Assembly: GCF_021458635.1 (NCBI RefSeq)
Contig: NZ_JAIRDQ010000001.1
Span: forward strand, 1,302,001 to 1,366,000
DNA from: Bradyrhizobium monzae
Lineage (GTDB): Bacteria > Pseudomonadota > Alphaproteobacteria > Rhizobiales > Xanthobacteraceae
Length of the DNA stretch: 64,000 nucleotides
Direction of reading: 5' to 3'
Within the stretch, counting starts at the first letter, position 1, and each line of letters begins with the position of its first letter. The translations under genes and the position numbers were made by a program. Under the pieces are notes generated by a model, which was not told where the DNA came from, made no database searches, and saw only the letters and a list, made by a program, of their open reading frames with translations. Of the stretch, positions 52,241 through 62,359 are shown in pieces.

Positions 52241-52513
52241 TTAGCAGGCCGCGAGGGCGAACTCGGCGGGCTGGGCGGTCTCGTCGTTGGCGGCGACGGT
52301 GTGGCTGTGCGGGCAGCCGGAACAGCAGGACTTGGCACAGGGGCCGAGCGCTTCATCGATGATGGTCTTGATTGTGCGGGCGCAGCGGCCGCATTCGGCA
52401 CTGCAGCCGAGGCAACCGTAGATCTGCTTGGCGTGACGCACAGCATCGTCGGACTCGGCGACGGCGGCGCGGATGTCGTCATCGCTCAGCACGTTACAGG
52501 AACAAACGATCAT
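52241..52513 (-). CDS. bfd: bacterioferritin-associated ferredoxin
   Basis: 90 residues. [2Fe-2S] ligands appear as C-x-C (Cys4, Cys6) and the later pairs GCLGC and ECGRC. The protein carries electrons to bacterioferritin to release iron. Its C-terminal tail, with a further CAKSCCSGC, is longer than in E. coli Bfd. It precedes bfr by 131 bp on the same strand. Confidence 0.92.
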   Translation of the reverse strand: MIVCSCNVLSDDDIRAAVAESDDAVRHAKQIYGCLGCSAECGRCARTIKTIIDEALGPCAKSCCSGCPHSHTVAANDETAQPAEFALAAC

Positions 52514-52625
52514 GGAAGCGGTAGGCCCTTCGGTGATGCAGCACCATCATCGATATTTAACGAGCCGTCCGGATGCAAAAGGAAAAAGCGGTATTTCAAG
52601 CTATTCCAAACTGGCGCGGAAACAG

Positions 52626-52642
52626 CCTAGAACGGCTCTAAA
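52626..52642. promoter_or_regulatory. degenerate ICE-like palindrome upstream of bfd
   Basis: CCTAGAACGGCTCTAAA resembles TTTAGAA-N3-TTCTAAA with three differences and lies 113 bp upstream of the bfd start. A second, weaker Irr site is possible. Confidence 0.4.
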
Positions 52643-52682
52643 ATAGGGAGTTGCGCTCGATCAAGATGATGCCTGATCGGGT

Positions 52683-52973
52683 CTAGTCGCTGCTCCCGCC
52701 TCCCCCAGCATCGCCCCCTCCGCAATCTCCACCCCCGCCGCTATCGCCCGTGGAGCAGCTGCCGCTGTCGGTTGAGCTTCCGGAACTGTCGCTGGAGAAC
52801 CAGCTTCCGAGCGAGAAGCCCTCGTTCGTGGTATCCGAATAGCTGTCGCTTCCGCCGTCGCCGCCTGCCCTGGCGCGCGGGCGCGGGGTGCGGCTCTGTA
52901 AATGGCTCATCAGGGCATAGCCGACCACGCCAACGGCCGCGACCGCGATCAGGGCATTGGTCAGGATGTTCAT
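52683..52973 (-). CDS. small membrane-anchored Ser/Gly-rich protein
   Basis: 96 residues, GGGAGGCGAGG upstream. One hydrophobic span (TNALIAVAAVGVVGYALMSHL) then an Arg-rich stretch and a tail of Ser/Asp/Gly with three Cys (SGSCSTGDSGGGGDCGG). Low-complexity tails of this kind recall small secreted or surface proteins. Function unknown. Confidence 0.6.
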   Translation of the reverse strand: MNILTNALIAVAAVGVVGYALMSHLQSRTPRPRARAGGDGGSDSYSDTTNEGFSLGSWFSSDSSGSSTDSGSCSTGDSGGGGDCGGGDAGGGGSSD

Positions 52974-53109
52974 CCTCGCCTCCCAGGCTTGAAATCAGCC
53001 ATTTCTACCAATTGGTCGCGCCCGGCCAATGCGCCGTTCATTGATCGTTCAAACGAAGTATGGAACTTTGGCCGCAAGAGTTCCGCGTTCGCTGTGAAAG
53101 GTCGTCCCA

Positions 53110-53448
53110 ATGAAGAAGTCGCTTATGGCGGTCGTTGCCGCCGCCACCCTGGTTTTGGCTGCGGGTACGCCGGCCCATGCGCAGCGCGGTGTCGCTGCCG
53201 GCGTCGCCGCGGGGATCATCGGGGGCGCCATCGTCGGAGGCGCGCTGGCCTCCCCGTATTATTACGGACCAGGACCGGGTTACGCGTATGGCCCGGGTTA
53301 CGGCCCCGGCTACTATCCGCCCCGCTACTACGCGCCGGGTCCCGGCTACGTCGCCGACGACTATTATGGCGATGGCTGTGTCTGGCAGAAGCAGCGTTTC
53401 TGGGACGGCTACGCGTGGCGCATTCGCCGCGTCAGAGTCTGTGGCTGA
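53110..53448 (+). CDS. secreted Gly/Tyr-rich protein (paralogue of 53686)
   Basis: 112 residues, AAAGG upstream. Signal peptide ending AHA at about 23, then a Gly-rich hydrophobic segment VAAGVAAGIIGGAIVGGALAS and a Gly/Tyr/Pro repeat region (YYGPGPGYAYGPGYGPGYYPP). It ends in CVWQKQRFWDGYAWRIRRV, a motif shared with the gene at 53686. The hydrophobic glycine stretch could insert in membrane. Function unknown. Confidence 0.75.
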   Translation: MKKSLMAVVAAATLVLAAGTPAHAQRGVAAGVAAGIIGGAIVGGALASPYYYGPGPGYAYGPGYGPGYYPPRYYAPGPGYVADDYYGDGCVWQKQRFWDGYAWRIRRVRVCG

Positions 53449-53685
53449 GGCGCTGGACCGGTTCGCTCGGATCGATTCTGTTTGAGCCGGTTCACTACGG
53501 ATGCGCCGTTCATCTCCGGGCCTGAAAAAGACCGCTTTTTCTCGTCACAGCTCCGTGCGCGTTTACCGCGGGTTGACCATTTGCGCGCTTCCTAGCTGCA
53601 AGGCCAATTCCATCAGAGTCTGCGTGAACCTTTGAACCCCGGGTGCTTCTAACTAGAGCATCCATCTCTCAGGAGAGCCAAGCGT

Positions 53686-53970
53686 ATGAAGAAGACTTTA
53701 GTTGCCGCCCTCACGGTTGCGACGATCGCCGGTTCGCTGGTGACCGCTACGCCGTCCGCCCAGGCCCATGACGGCGTCGGTGTCGGCATCGCGGCTGGCC
53801 TGCTCGGCGGCGCGATCATCGGCGGCGCCATTGCGTCGAGCCGTCCCGCTTACGGCGGACCGGTGTATGTGGCCGAGCCCGGCCCGCCGCCCCCGCCTTG
53901 CTACTGGCAGCGCCAGCGCTATTGGGACGGTTACGGCTGGGTCATTCGCCCGGTTCGCGTTTGCTACTGA
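53686..53970 (+). CDS. secreted Gly-rich protein (paralogue of 53110)
   Basis: 94 residues, CAGGAG upstream. Signal peptide ending AQA, a Gly-rich segment VGIAAGLLGGAIIGGAIAS and the shared C-terminus CYWQRQRYWDGYGWVIRPV. Shorter than its paralogue because the Gly/Tyr repeat is missing. Followed by a strong terminator. Confidence 0.75.
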   Translation: MKKTLVAALTVATIAGSLVTATPSAQAHDGVGVGIAAGLLGGAIIGGAIASSRPAYGGPVYVAEPGPPPPPCYWQRQRYWDGYGWVIRPVRVCY

Positions 53971-54002
53971 TCTGATCGCACGGCGCTGATTGAGCGCGAT
54001 CG

Positions 54003-54040
54003 AAGCCCGGCCGAATTGAGCGGCCGGGCTTTTTCTTTTT
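54003..54040 (+). terminator. terminator of the Gly-rich protein gene
   Basis: AAGCCCGGCCG and CGGCCGGGCTT form an 11-bp stem around AATTGAG, followed by TTTCTTTTT. Confidence 0.92.
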
Positions 54041-54050
54041 GGCGGTTGCG

Positions 54051-55277
54051 TCAGCGCGCCGCCTGGATCGAACGCAGCACCTCTTCGCTCGGCCAGCAAT
54101 CGACCTTGAGCCCGGCCGACTTCTGATAAGCGCCAAGCGCAGCACGTGTCTGCATGCCAGCCTTGCCGTCGATCTTGTCTTTGTAGAGCCCGGCGCGCGT
54201 CAGCCCGCGCTGCATCGTCTCGACGTCCTTCGTGCGCAATTGCTTCGACGCGGACCACGGCGTCGCGAACGGCAGCGGGCTCGTCATGCGGTCGCTGAGA
54301 TGACCGACGAACAGCACGTAGAGGTCGGAGAAATTGTATTCCTTGATGACGAAGTAGTTCTTCGTGGTCAGGAACGCCGGACCATAGACGCCCTCCGGCT
54401 GCAGCAGTGAGGCCGGCTGCGCCTGCTCGGCCGCGCTGAGCCTCTCACCGCGCACCGGTACAAAGCCGTCACGCAGCCACTGGCCGATCGGCTTCGTCAC
54501 CTCTGGCACGCCGGTGGTGCAGTCAACCTTTGCCGGCGCCTTCACCTCGTAGGCCCAGCGCACGCCGCTCTGCCAGCCCTTGTTGACGAGCTGCTGCGCA
54601 GCCGAGGCCAGCGCATCCGGCACCGAGTGCCAGATGTCGATGCGGCCGTCGCCGTCGAAATCGACGCCATGCTTGTAATATTCGGACGGCAGGAACTGCG
54701 TGAGCCCGGTGGCGCCGGCCCAGGACGACCGCATGTCCTTGCGCGTCACCACGCCCTCGCCGAGAATCTTCAGCGACAGGATGAACTCGTTGCGATAGGT
54801 GTCCTTGCGTCGACCGACATAGGCCTGCGTCGCCAGCACGCGGACGAGGTCGTAAGGCAGCGTGTAGCGGCCGTAATCGGTCTCACGGCCCCAGATCGCA
54901 AGCATCACGGTGGCAGGCACGCCGGAGCTCTTCTCGATCTTGGTCAGCGCGGCATTGTATTTCTGCAGCAACCGCTGCCCCTCACCCGCGAGGTTGGCAA
55001 TCGAGCCTTCCCTAACATAATCCGCAGGCACCTGCACGAATTCGGCCTGCGACGGCGCGCCGGTCGCGGGCCGCCCAGGGAGGATCAGGTCAGGCAGCTT
55101 GTAGTCCGGCTCGAGCCCGCGCGTCTGTTGATCGAACGTCGCGCGCGAGACGCCGGCCTCTTGCGCTTCCGGCCAGAGCGAGGCGATGAACTGCGTGAAG
55201 GCCGCGTCTGCGGCGTGGGCGGACGACCAGCCGCAGGTGATCACAATCACCGCAGCGATGAGCGTCCGCCGCGTCAT
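54051..55277 (-). CDS. membrane-associated lytic murein transglycosylase B-like with PG-binding domain
   Basis: 408 residues from ATG 55277 (GTG at 55280). Signal peptide ending AHAA at about 23; SLT_2 domain with catalytic Glu132 in MLAIWGRETDYGRYTLPYD and GATGLTQFLPSEYYKHGVDFDGDGR; a C-terminal peptidoglycan-binding domain (about 345-405, VETMQRGLTRAGLYKDKIDGKAGMQTRAALGAYQK). No lipobox. Cleaves peptidoglycan glycan strands. Lies 7 bp after ettA on the same strand. Confidence 0.92.
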   Translation of the reverse strand: MTRRTLIAAVIVITCGWSSAHAADAAFTQFIASLWPEAQEAGVSRATFDQQTRGLEPDYKLPDLILPGRPATGAPSQAEFVQVPADYVREGSIANLAGEGQRLLQKYNAALTKIEKSSGVPATVMLAIWGRETDYGRYTLPYDLVRVLATQAYVGRRKDTYRNEFILSLKILGEGVVTRKDMRSSWAGATGLTQFLPSEYYKHGVDFDGDGRIDIWHSVPDALASAAQQLVNKGWQSGVRWAYEVKAPAKVDCTTGVPEVTKPIGQWLRDGFVPVRGERLSAAEQAQPASLLQPEGVYGPAFLTTKNYFVIKEYNFSDLYVLFVGHLSDRMTSPLPFATPWSASKQLRTKDVETMQRGLTRAGLYKDKIDGKAGMQTRAALGAYQKSAGLKVDCWPSEEVLRSIQAAR

Positions 55278-55284
55278 CACGCCA

Positions 55285-56934
<1,650 letters not shown>

Positions 56935-57166
56935 CGGTCCCGTGAAACCTTCAATTTGAGGATATTTGCTTGCTGCCGATGTAGCGATCCCGCCCCCAAA
57001 GGGCAATGTTTTCCCTCCGTTCACCACGGATGAATACTGGGTGGACACCATCCGGACCCATTCCGGACAATTGAAACCATCTTTTAATAAATCAGGCCAA
57101 AGCTCGGTTTCGCGCGGAAACAGCGCCGCCCGCTCAGAATGAACGGGGAGCACAGCGAGGCCCATC

Positions 57167-57382
57167 ATGGCTCTGATCGAGACCCACTCCATCGCCGTTC
57201 CGGTAGAAGCCGGGAACGCGTCCGGACTCGTGTCCGAGATCAAGGGCTTCTGGAAGCGCTTCTTCGCCACGGCCTTCAACCCCTACCGGCCCGAACTGTA
57301 CTACATGCGCGGTCCCGGCCCGGCCTGGCGCGCCAAGCACGGCATGGAAGCGCCGATCCGGCTGAAGCCCCGCGACCTCTGA
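57167..57382 (+). CDS. small conserved hypothetical protein
   Basis: 71 residues, AGCGAGG upstream. [44 protein letters not shown] is Tyr/Pro/Arg-rich; no signal peptide or span. A conserved rhizobial hypothetical from memory. Function unknown. Confidence 0.7.
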   Translation: MALIETHSIAVPVEAGNASGLVSEIKGFWKRFFATAFNPYRPELYYMRGPGPAWRAKHGMEAPIRLKPRDL

Positions 57383-57541
57383 GCGCCGTTCCCTCTCGGA
57401 TTTTGCCTACGGGTTTTTGAAGACCCAGACTGCTTGCGCGCAGGCGTGATTGCGCGCAACCATGGCCCGGTTCCGACGACGGCGCCCCTCCGCCTGGCGC
57501 CCCCACCTCTCGCCGTCAACTCTGGCCTTGGACGAACGCTG

Positions 57542-58504
57542 ATGACGCGGCTGCGCTGTGCAATTCTCGACGACTATTTCAACCTCGCCCTCGACGTCGC
57601 CGACTGGTCGAAACTGTCCGACCGCGTCGACGCCACCGCGTTCAGCCATCCCTTTGCTTCGGAGCAGGCCGCGGCCAGCGCGCTGGCCGATTTCGACATC
57701 ATCTGCGCGATGCGCGAGCGCACCGCGTTCCCCAGGAGCCTGTTCGACAAGCTGCCGAAGCTGAAGCTGCTGCTCACATCAGGCATGCGCAACGCCGCGA
57801 TCGACATGGAGGCCGCGAAGGCACGCGGCGTCGTCCTCGGCGGCACGCAATATTCCCGCGATCCGACCGCGCCCCTCACCATGGGCCTGATCCTGGAACT
57901 GACCCGCGGCATCGGCCATGAGAATGCGCGCATGCATGCCGGCGAGCCCTGGCAAACCTTTGCCGGCGTCGAGATCGAGGGTCTCACGCTCGGCGTTGTC
58001 GGCCTCGGCAAGCTCGGCACCAAGATGGCCGGCATCGCCAAGGCCTTCGGCATGAACGTGATCGCCTGGAGCCCGAACCTGACGCCGGAAAAGTGCGCGG
58101 CAGCCGGCGTCGGCTATGCCACCAAGGAGGAGCTGTTCGCCAAGGCCGATATCGTCACCATCCATGTGGTGCTGAGCGATCGTTCACGCGGGCTCGTCAG
58201 CCGCGCAGATCTCGCGCGGATGAAGCCGACCGCCTTCCTCGTCAACACCGCGCGCGGGCCCATTGTCGACGAAACGGCGCTGCTGGAAGCCTTGCAGCAG
58301 CGGAAGATCGCCGGCGCCGGCATCGACGTCTTCTCGGTCGAGCCGCTGCCGGTCGATCATCCCTTCCGCAAGCTCGACAATCTCGTGCTGACGCCGCATC
58401 TCGGCTACGCGACCGAGGACGGCTTGCGCATCCATTACGGTCAGATGGTCGAGGCGATCGACGCCTTCACCAAGGGCAGCGAGCTGCCGCGCAAGCTCGC
58501 CTGA
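57542..58504 (+). CDS. D-2-hydroxyacid dehydrogenase family protein
   Basis: 320 residues from ATG 57542. NAD site GVVGLGKLGTKMAG, active-site Arg in NTARGPIVDE, Glu, and His in LTPHLGYATED. GMRNAAIDMEAAKARGVVL is the first substrate-domain motif. The family includes glycerate, lactate and phosphoglycerate dehydrogenases; the substrate is unknown. Followed by a bidirectional terminator shared with the convergent transpeptidase gene. Confidence 0.9.
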   Translation: MTRLRCAILDDYFNLALDVADWSKLSDRVDATAFSHPFASEQAAASALADFDIICAMRERTAFPRSLFDKLPKLKLLLTSGMRNAAIDMEAAKARGVVLGGTQYSRDPTAPLTMGLILELTRGIGHENARMHAGEPWQTFAGVEIEGLTLGVVGLGKLGTKMAGIAKAFGMNVIAWSPNLTPEKCAAAGVGYATKEELFAKADIVTIHVVLSDRSRGLVSRADLARMKPTAFLVNTARGPIVDETALLEALQQRKIAGAGIDVFSVEPLPVDHPFRKLDNLVLTPHLGYATEDGLRIHYGQMVEAIDAFTKGSELPRKLA

Positions 58505-58526
58505 AGCGACTCAGACCTGAAAAAGC

Positions 58527-58553
58527 GAAGGGCGTGCCATTGGCACGCCCTTC
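58527..58553. terminator. bidirectional terminator
   Basis: GAAGGGCGTGCC and GGCACGCCCTTC form a 12-bp stem with an ATT loop. Rightward the U content is poor; leftward the hairpin is followed by GCTTTTTC, a better fit to termination of the L,D-transpeptidase transcript. Confidence 0.8.
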
Positions 58554-58584
58554 TGCAATCTGAATTGTCGCGACGCGCTTAGCG

Positions 58585-59760
58585 CTAGCGCACGGTGACC
58601 GGCGCGGGCAGCGGCGGCACCACCGTCGGCTGCGTGCCCGGAACCGGACCGGCCGGGGCCGCGCCCGGCGCAGGCGCAGCCGATGCGGTCGCCGTTCCCG
58701 GCGGCGTACCGCCCGGCATCACCACGACGCGGGTGCCGACCTTGGCACGGTCGAACAGATCCGACACGTCTTCGTTCAGCATGCCGATACAGCCGGAGGA
58801 GACGAACTTGCCGATCGTCGAGGGCTGGTTGGTGCCGTGGATGCGGTAGACGGTGGAGCCGAGATACATGGCGCGAGCGCCGAGCGGGTTGCCAGGGCCG
58901 CCGGCCATGAAGCGCGGCAGATAGGGCTGGCGCTCGATCATTTCCGTCGGCGGATGCCAATCCGGCCACTCGGCCTTGCGGGTGATCTTCTGCACGCCGG
59001 TCCAGGTGAAGCCGTCGCGGCCGACGCGGACGCCGTAGCGGATCGCGCGGCCATTGCCGAGGACATAATAGAGATAGGTGTTCGGGGTATCGACGATGAT
59101 CGTACCAGCCGGCTCCTTGGTCGCCAGCGACACTTCCTGACGGCGCAGGTTCGGCGCCAACTGCGCAGGAGCGGCGTCGGGCTGCTCCTCGGGCGGCAGC
59201 GAGGCGACCGACATCGGCCGGCCATCGGCACCGACGGCGGGCTGTTGCGAGACTGCGCCGGTCGCGGCCGGGCCACCGACGGCTTCCGGCGGACGCATGC
59301 CATCATTGGCGGGCGCCTGGCCCGAACGATCGCCATAGATCACCGGGGGCGGACCGGCGGGGCGGCCGTAGCGGGGATCGTCGGGAGACATCACCGGGCC
59401 CTGTGGCGGGGCAGCGGAATAGACGGGCGGAGCGCCCGCCGGGCGGCCATAACGCGGATCATCCGGCGACATCACCGGGCCCTGCGGCGGGGCGGCCGAA
59501 TAGACCGGGGGAGCGCCGGCCGGGCGGCCGTAGCGCGGATCGTCAGCGGGACCCGGCGGCGGCAGCGAGGCCTGCGGCATCGCGTCGTCGTCATCTTCCA
59601 GCGCGTCGAAATTCGGGGTGCGGTCGCCGGGCCGGTATTCGGCCGGAGCGCCGGAACTCGGCGCCTGCTGAACTGGATAGCTCTGGGCCTGTGCGAGCGA
59701 GGTTCCCGCCGCAGCGACTGTTGCGGCAGCGCATATCGTCAGAAAATGTTTGATCATCAT
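58585..59760 (-). CDS. L,D-transpeptidase (YkuD) with 27-residue repeats
   Basis: 391 residues from ATG 59760. Signal peptide ending AQA at about 25; a repeat region (about 70-150) with three copies of DDPRYGRPAG, of which two full units (27 residues, 81 bp) add APPVYSAAPPQGPVMSP; then the YkuD domain with IHGTN and Cys324 in FVSSGCIGMLNEDVSDLF. Cross-links peptidoglycan in the periplasm. Its domain is close to the one at 15203, and the repeat may set reach through the wall. Confidence 0.9.
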   Translation of the reverse strand: MMIKHFLTICAAATVAAAGTSLAQAQSYPVQQAPSSGAPAEYRPGDRTPNFDALEDDDDAMPQASLPPPGPADDPRYGRPAGAPPVYSAAPPQGPVMSPDDPRYGRPAGAPPVYSAAPPQGPVMSPDDPRYGRPAGPPPVIYGDRSGQAPANDGMRPPEAVGGPAATGAVSQQPAVGADGRPMSVASLPPEEQPDAAPAQLAPNLRRQEVSLATKEPAGTIIVDTPNTYLYYVLGNGRAIRYGVRVGRDGFTWTGVQKITRKAEWPDWHPPTEMIERQPYLPRFMAGGPGNPLGARAMYLGSTVYRIHGTNQPSTIGKFVSSGCIGMLNEDVSDLFDRAKVGTRVVVMPGGTPPGTATASAAPAPGAAPAGPVPGTQPTVVPPLPAPVTVR

Positions 59761-60125
59761 CGCTCTTGTAGTGTCCCCCGGCCCCGTCCGAGCCGTTAAC
59801 GGCCAGATGACCGAAGATAGCGGCACATTCAAGACATAACAGGCTGATTTGTGCCTGACTTAGCGATTTGTGATGCAATCGCACATAGTTGCCCCGTTGC
59901 ATCACGGGGATGGAAATCGCATCACGCCGTAGATTGCCGGAGTCTTCCGCCCCGATTTTTACGGAACGGCGCGGAGACGTTGCGATATGGTCGAATCAGC
60001 CTGATTCGTCACCGATTTGAGCTCGGATCCAGCGTGGCGAACGCGGCAATCAGTACCGTCACCGCGTTCAAATGGCTCATGGGCCCTGGCTACCACCCGC
60101 CGGGGCGGAAATTCACAATCCATCA
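59761..60125. promoter_or_regulatory. 365-bp divergent promoter region with GTGATGCAA inverted repeat
   Basis: No gene. At 59870-59905, GTGATGCAA and TTGCATCAC are perfect 9-bp inverted arms 18 bp apart, and GCATCACG occurs again near 59920. Position fits an operator for the transpeptidase gene (110 bp upstream) or for the gene at 60126. TTGATAT or TTGACA boxes were not convincing. Confidence 0.45.
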
Positions 60126-60914
60126 ATGCTTCCCGGCTTTCGCTTCCTGCTTGCCGCGATCCTGCTGTCTGCCTCCATCCTGGTGTTCGGATTGGGAGCC
60201 GCCTCGCTGCTGCGGGCGAGCCACGAGCAGTATGTCAGCAACCCGTCCTGGCGGAACGGCCCGCAGGAGCAGGTGTTCGCGCAAGCCTCCGAGCCGGTGC
60301 TCGCCGCGCTCCGCGTGGAGCCGGTCGCCAACGAGACGGCGCCGGCGATGCAGGAGCAGGTCCCCGGCAACCAGGTCCCGAGCATTGGCCTGCCCGCGGT
60401 CGAAACCGCGCCCGAGCAGATGGCCGCAGTGGCGCTCGAGGCCAGGATTCAGCCTGAGCCCCAACCCGAGCCCCAGGTCGTCGCCGCCATCGCGCCGCCC
60501 GCGGAGGCGGCTCCGCCCGCCTCCGCGGTGCCGGCCCCTGAGCCGGCCCAGATCCAGGCTGCGGTACCGGCGCCCACCGACACACTCACCCTGGCCGACA
60601 CGACCGTTTCCATCGCCACAACGACGCCCGCACCAGCCGCTACTGGCACCACCGACGTGCCGCGAACCGCAACACCGGCGCTGGCATCGCGCGTGAGCGA
60701 CATTGCAGCAGCCAGGGTGGCTGCGCTGAATGACCTCGCGCCGGCGAAGATCAAGGCCAACTCCGCGGCGCCCGACAGCAAGCCCCGCGCGCACAAGCCG
60801 AAGAAGCGTCACCGCATCGTGCGGCGCCCGCCGCCTCAGCAGCTGCAGCAATCGTTCGATCCGTTCGGCCAGCAACAGCAGACGCTCGCCACGACGGCCA
60901 CGCGCACGCGCTGA
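60126..60914 (+). CDS. proline/alanine-rich membrane-anchored hypothetical protein
   Basis: 262 residues from ATG 60126. One N-terminal hydrophobic span (FLLAAILLSASILVFGLGAASLL), then a long Pro/Ala/Glu linker, and a basic C-terminus (KPRAHKPKKRHRIVRRPPP) with Gln stretches. Low complexity; no domain recognised. It may be an envelope-spanning linker protein, but that is guesswork. The start has no strong ribosome site. Confidence 0.55.
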   Translation: MLPGFRFLLAAILLSASILVFGLGAASLLRASHEQYVSNPSWRNGPQEQVFAQASEPVLAALRVEPVANETAPAMQEQVPGNQVPSIGLPAVETAPEQMAAVALEARIQPEPQPEPQVVAAIAPPAEAAPPASAVPAPEPAQIQAAVPAPTDTLTLADTTVSIATTTPAPAATGTTDVPRTATPALASRVSDIAAARVAALNDLAPAKIKANSAAPDSKPRAHKPKKRHRIVRRPPPQQLQQSFDPFGQQQQTLATTATRTR

Positions 60915-60916
60915 GC

Positions 60917-61774
60917 TTACGCCGGCCCGGTCGCGACAGGCGGGCCTTTTTCCTGGCCCCATTCCGACCATGAGCCGTCATAGAGCGCGGTGTCGGTAAC
61001 GCCTAAGCGATAGAGCGCGAGCGTCAGCACGCCGGCCGAGACGCCGGAGCCGCAGCTCGTCACGATCGGTGCATCGAGCTTCACGCCCGCACCCGTGAAG
61101 GCGGCGCGGAGATCGTCGAGCGGCTTCATCGTGCCGGTCGCGGCATCGAACAGCTGATTGTAAGGCACGTTGCGCGCGCCTGGAATGTGACCGGAGCGGA
61201 TGCCCGCGCGCGGCTCGGGCGCGCGACCTTCAAAGCGATCGGCGGCGCGTGCGTCGATCACCTGCTCGGCGCGGCTTGCGACGTTGGCGATCAGCTGCTG
61301 CATGCTGCGCACGCGCTTCGGGTCGTAGCTCGCCTTGAACGTCGCAGCCTTCGGCTTGACCTCGCCACTCTCGACGGCACGGCCCTCGGCGCGCCACTTC
61401 TTCAGGCCGCCATTGAGGATGCGCACATTGCCGTGGCCGAAAGCCAGGAACATCCACCACGCGCGAGGTGCGGCGACCCAACCACCTGCATCGTAGAGCA
61501 CGACGGTGTCGCCATTGGAGATGCCGAGACTGCCGATATCGCGGCCGAACTGCTCGGCGCTCGGATACATGTGCGGCAGCGGATTGGAATGGTCCGACAC
61601 CGCATCGACATCGAAGAACGCGGCGCCCGGCAGATGCGCGGCGAGGTAGTCGTCCTTCGGCAGCGGCAGCACGCCCGGCAGCTTGAAGCTGGCGTCGAGC
61701 ACCTTGACGTTGGAATCGTTGATGTGGGCGGCGAGCCATTCGGTGGAGACGAGGGGATCGGTTGGAGTAGTCAT
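60917..61774 (-). CDS. sseA: 3-mercaptopyruvate sulfurtransferase
   Basis: 285 residues, GGAG upstream. Two rhodanese domains; the catalytic loop is in the second one, Cys241 in TSCGSGVSAG, the form seen in 3-mercaptopyruvate rather than thiosulfate enzymes. Gives sulfur to a thiol acceptor or cyanide. Part of a left-pointing set with a single-domain rhodanese; a REP element lies between. Confidence 0.88.
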   Translation of the reverse strand: MTTPTDPLVSTEWLAAHINDSNVKVLDASFKLPGVLPLPKDDYLAAHLPGAAFFDVDAVSDHSNPLPHMYPSAEQFGRDIGSLGISNGDTVVLYDAGGWVAAPRAWWMFLAFGHGNVRILNGGLKKWRAEGRAVESGEVKPKAATFKASYDPKRVRSMQQLIANVASRAEQVIDARAADRFEGRAPEPRAGIRSGHIPGARNVPYNQLFDAATGTMKPLDDLRAAFTGAGVKLDAPIVTSCGSGVSAGVLTLALYRLGVTDTALYDGSWSEWGQEKGPPVATGPA

Positions 61775-61800
61775 TGGTATGCTCCTGCAATTGCCTCAGT

Positions 61801-61883
61801 CGTCATGGCCAGGCTTGTCCCGGCCATCCACGTTCTTGTTCGCGGCGAAGACGTGGATGCCCGGGACAAGCCCGGGCATGACG
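61801..61883. repeat. REP-like element, family C
   Basis: CGTCATGGCCAGGCTTGTCC ... CCCGGGCATGACG. Its right part is the same ATGCCCGGGACAAGCCCGGGCAT unit as at 12269-12302. Between the two sulfurtransferase genes. Confidence 0.8.
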
Positions 61884-61907
61884 CGTGGTGAGTAGCTTGC
61901 GTCCAAA

Positions 61908-62321
61908 TCAAGACTTCTTCTTCGGCTCCCACTGCTCCGTCGGACCGCCGGCATCGCGCCAGGCGGCATAGCCGCCGGCGATGTGGGCGACGGGCTTCAG
62001 GCCCATGTCCTTCGCGGTCTTGGCCGCGAGCGCGGAGCGCAGGCCGCCGGCGCAATGGAAGACGAACTTCTTGTCTTCCTGGAAGACCGGCTTTGCGTAG
62101 GGGCTCTGCGGATCGATCCAGAATTCGAGCATGCCTCGCGTGCAGGCGAACGCGCCAGGGATGCGGCCGTCGCGCTCGATCTCGCGGGGGTCGCGGATGT
62201 CGACGATGACGACGTCGCCGTTCTTGGAGATCTCGATCGCGTCCTTGGCGGTGAGCGTCTCGATCTCTGCATTGGCCTCGTCGATCAGCGCCTTGATGCC
62301 GCGGGTGATGTTTTGGGGCAT
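61908..62321 (-). CDS. rhodanese-like domain protein
   Basis: 137 residues with GGGAG upstream. A single rhodanese domain with Cys90 in HCAGGLRSALAAKTAKDMGL, and DIRDPREIERDG earlier. Sulfur transfer or a regulatory role; the acceptor is unknown. Starts 38 bp after the VWA-protein stop, so probably one operon with it. Confidence 0.88.
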   Translation of the reverse strand: MPQNITRGIKALIDEANAEIETLTAKDAIEISKNGDVVIVDIRDPREIERDGRIPGAFACTRGMLEFWIDPQSPYAKPVFQEDKKFVFHCAGGLRSALAAKTAKDMGLKPVAHIAGGYAAWRDAGGPTEQWEPKKKS

Positions 62322-62359
62322 ATGGTTCTCCCTCTTGTCGTCGATCCGGGGCGCGCGTG

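Noticed and set aside
56935..57279. 115-codon upstream extension of EttA
   Set aside because: The extension has no ribosome site, no family similarity, and EttA proteins start at MARQFVY.
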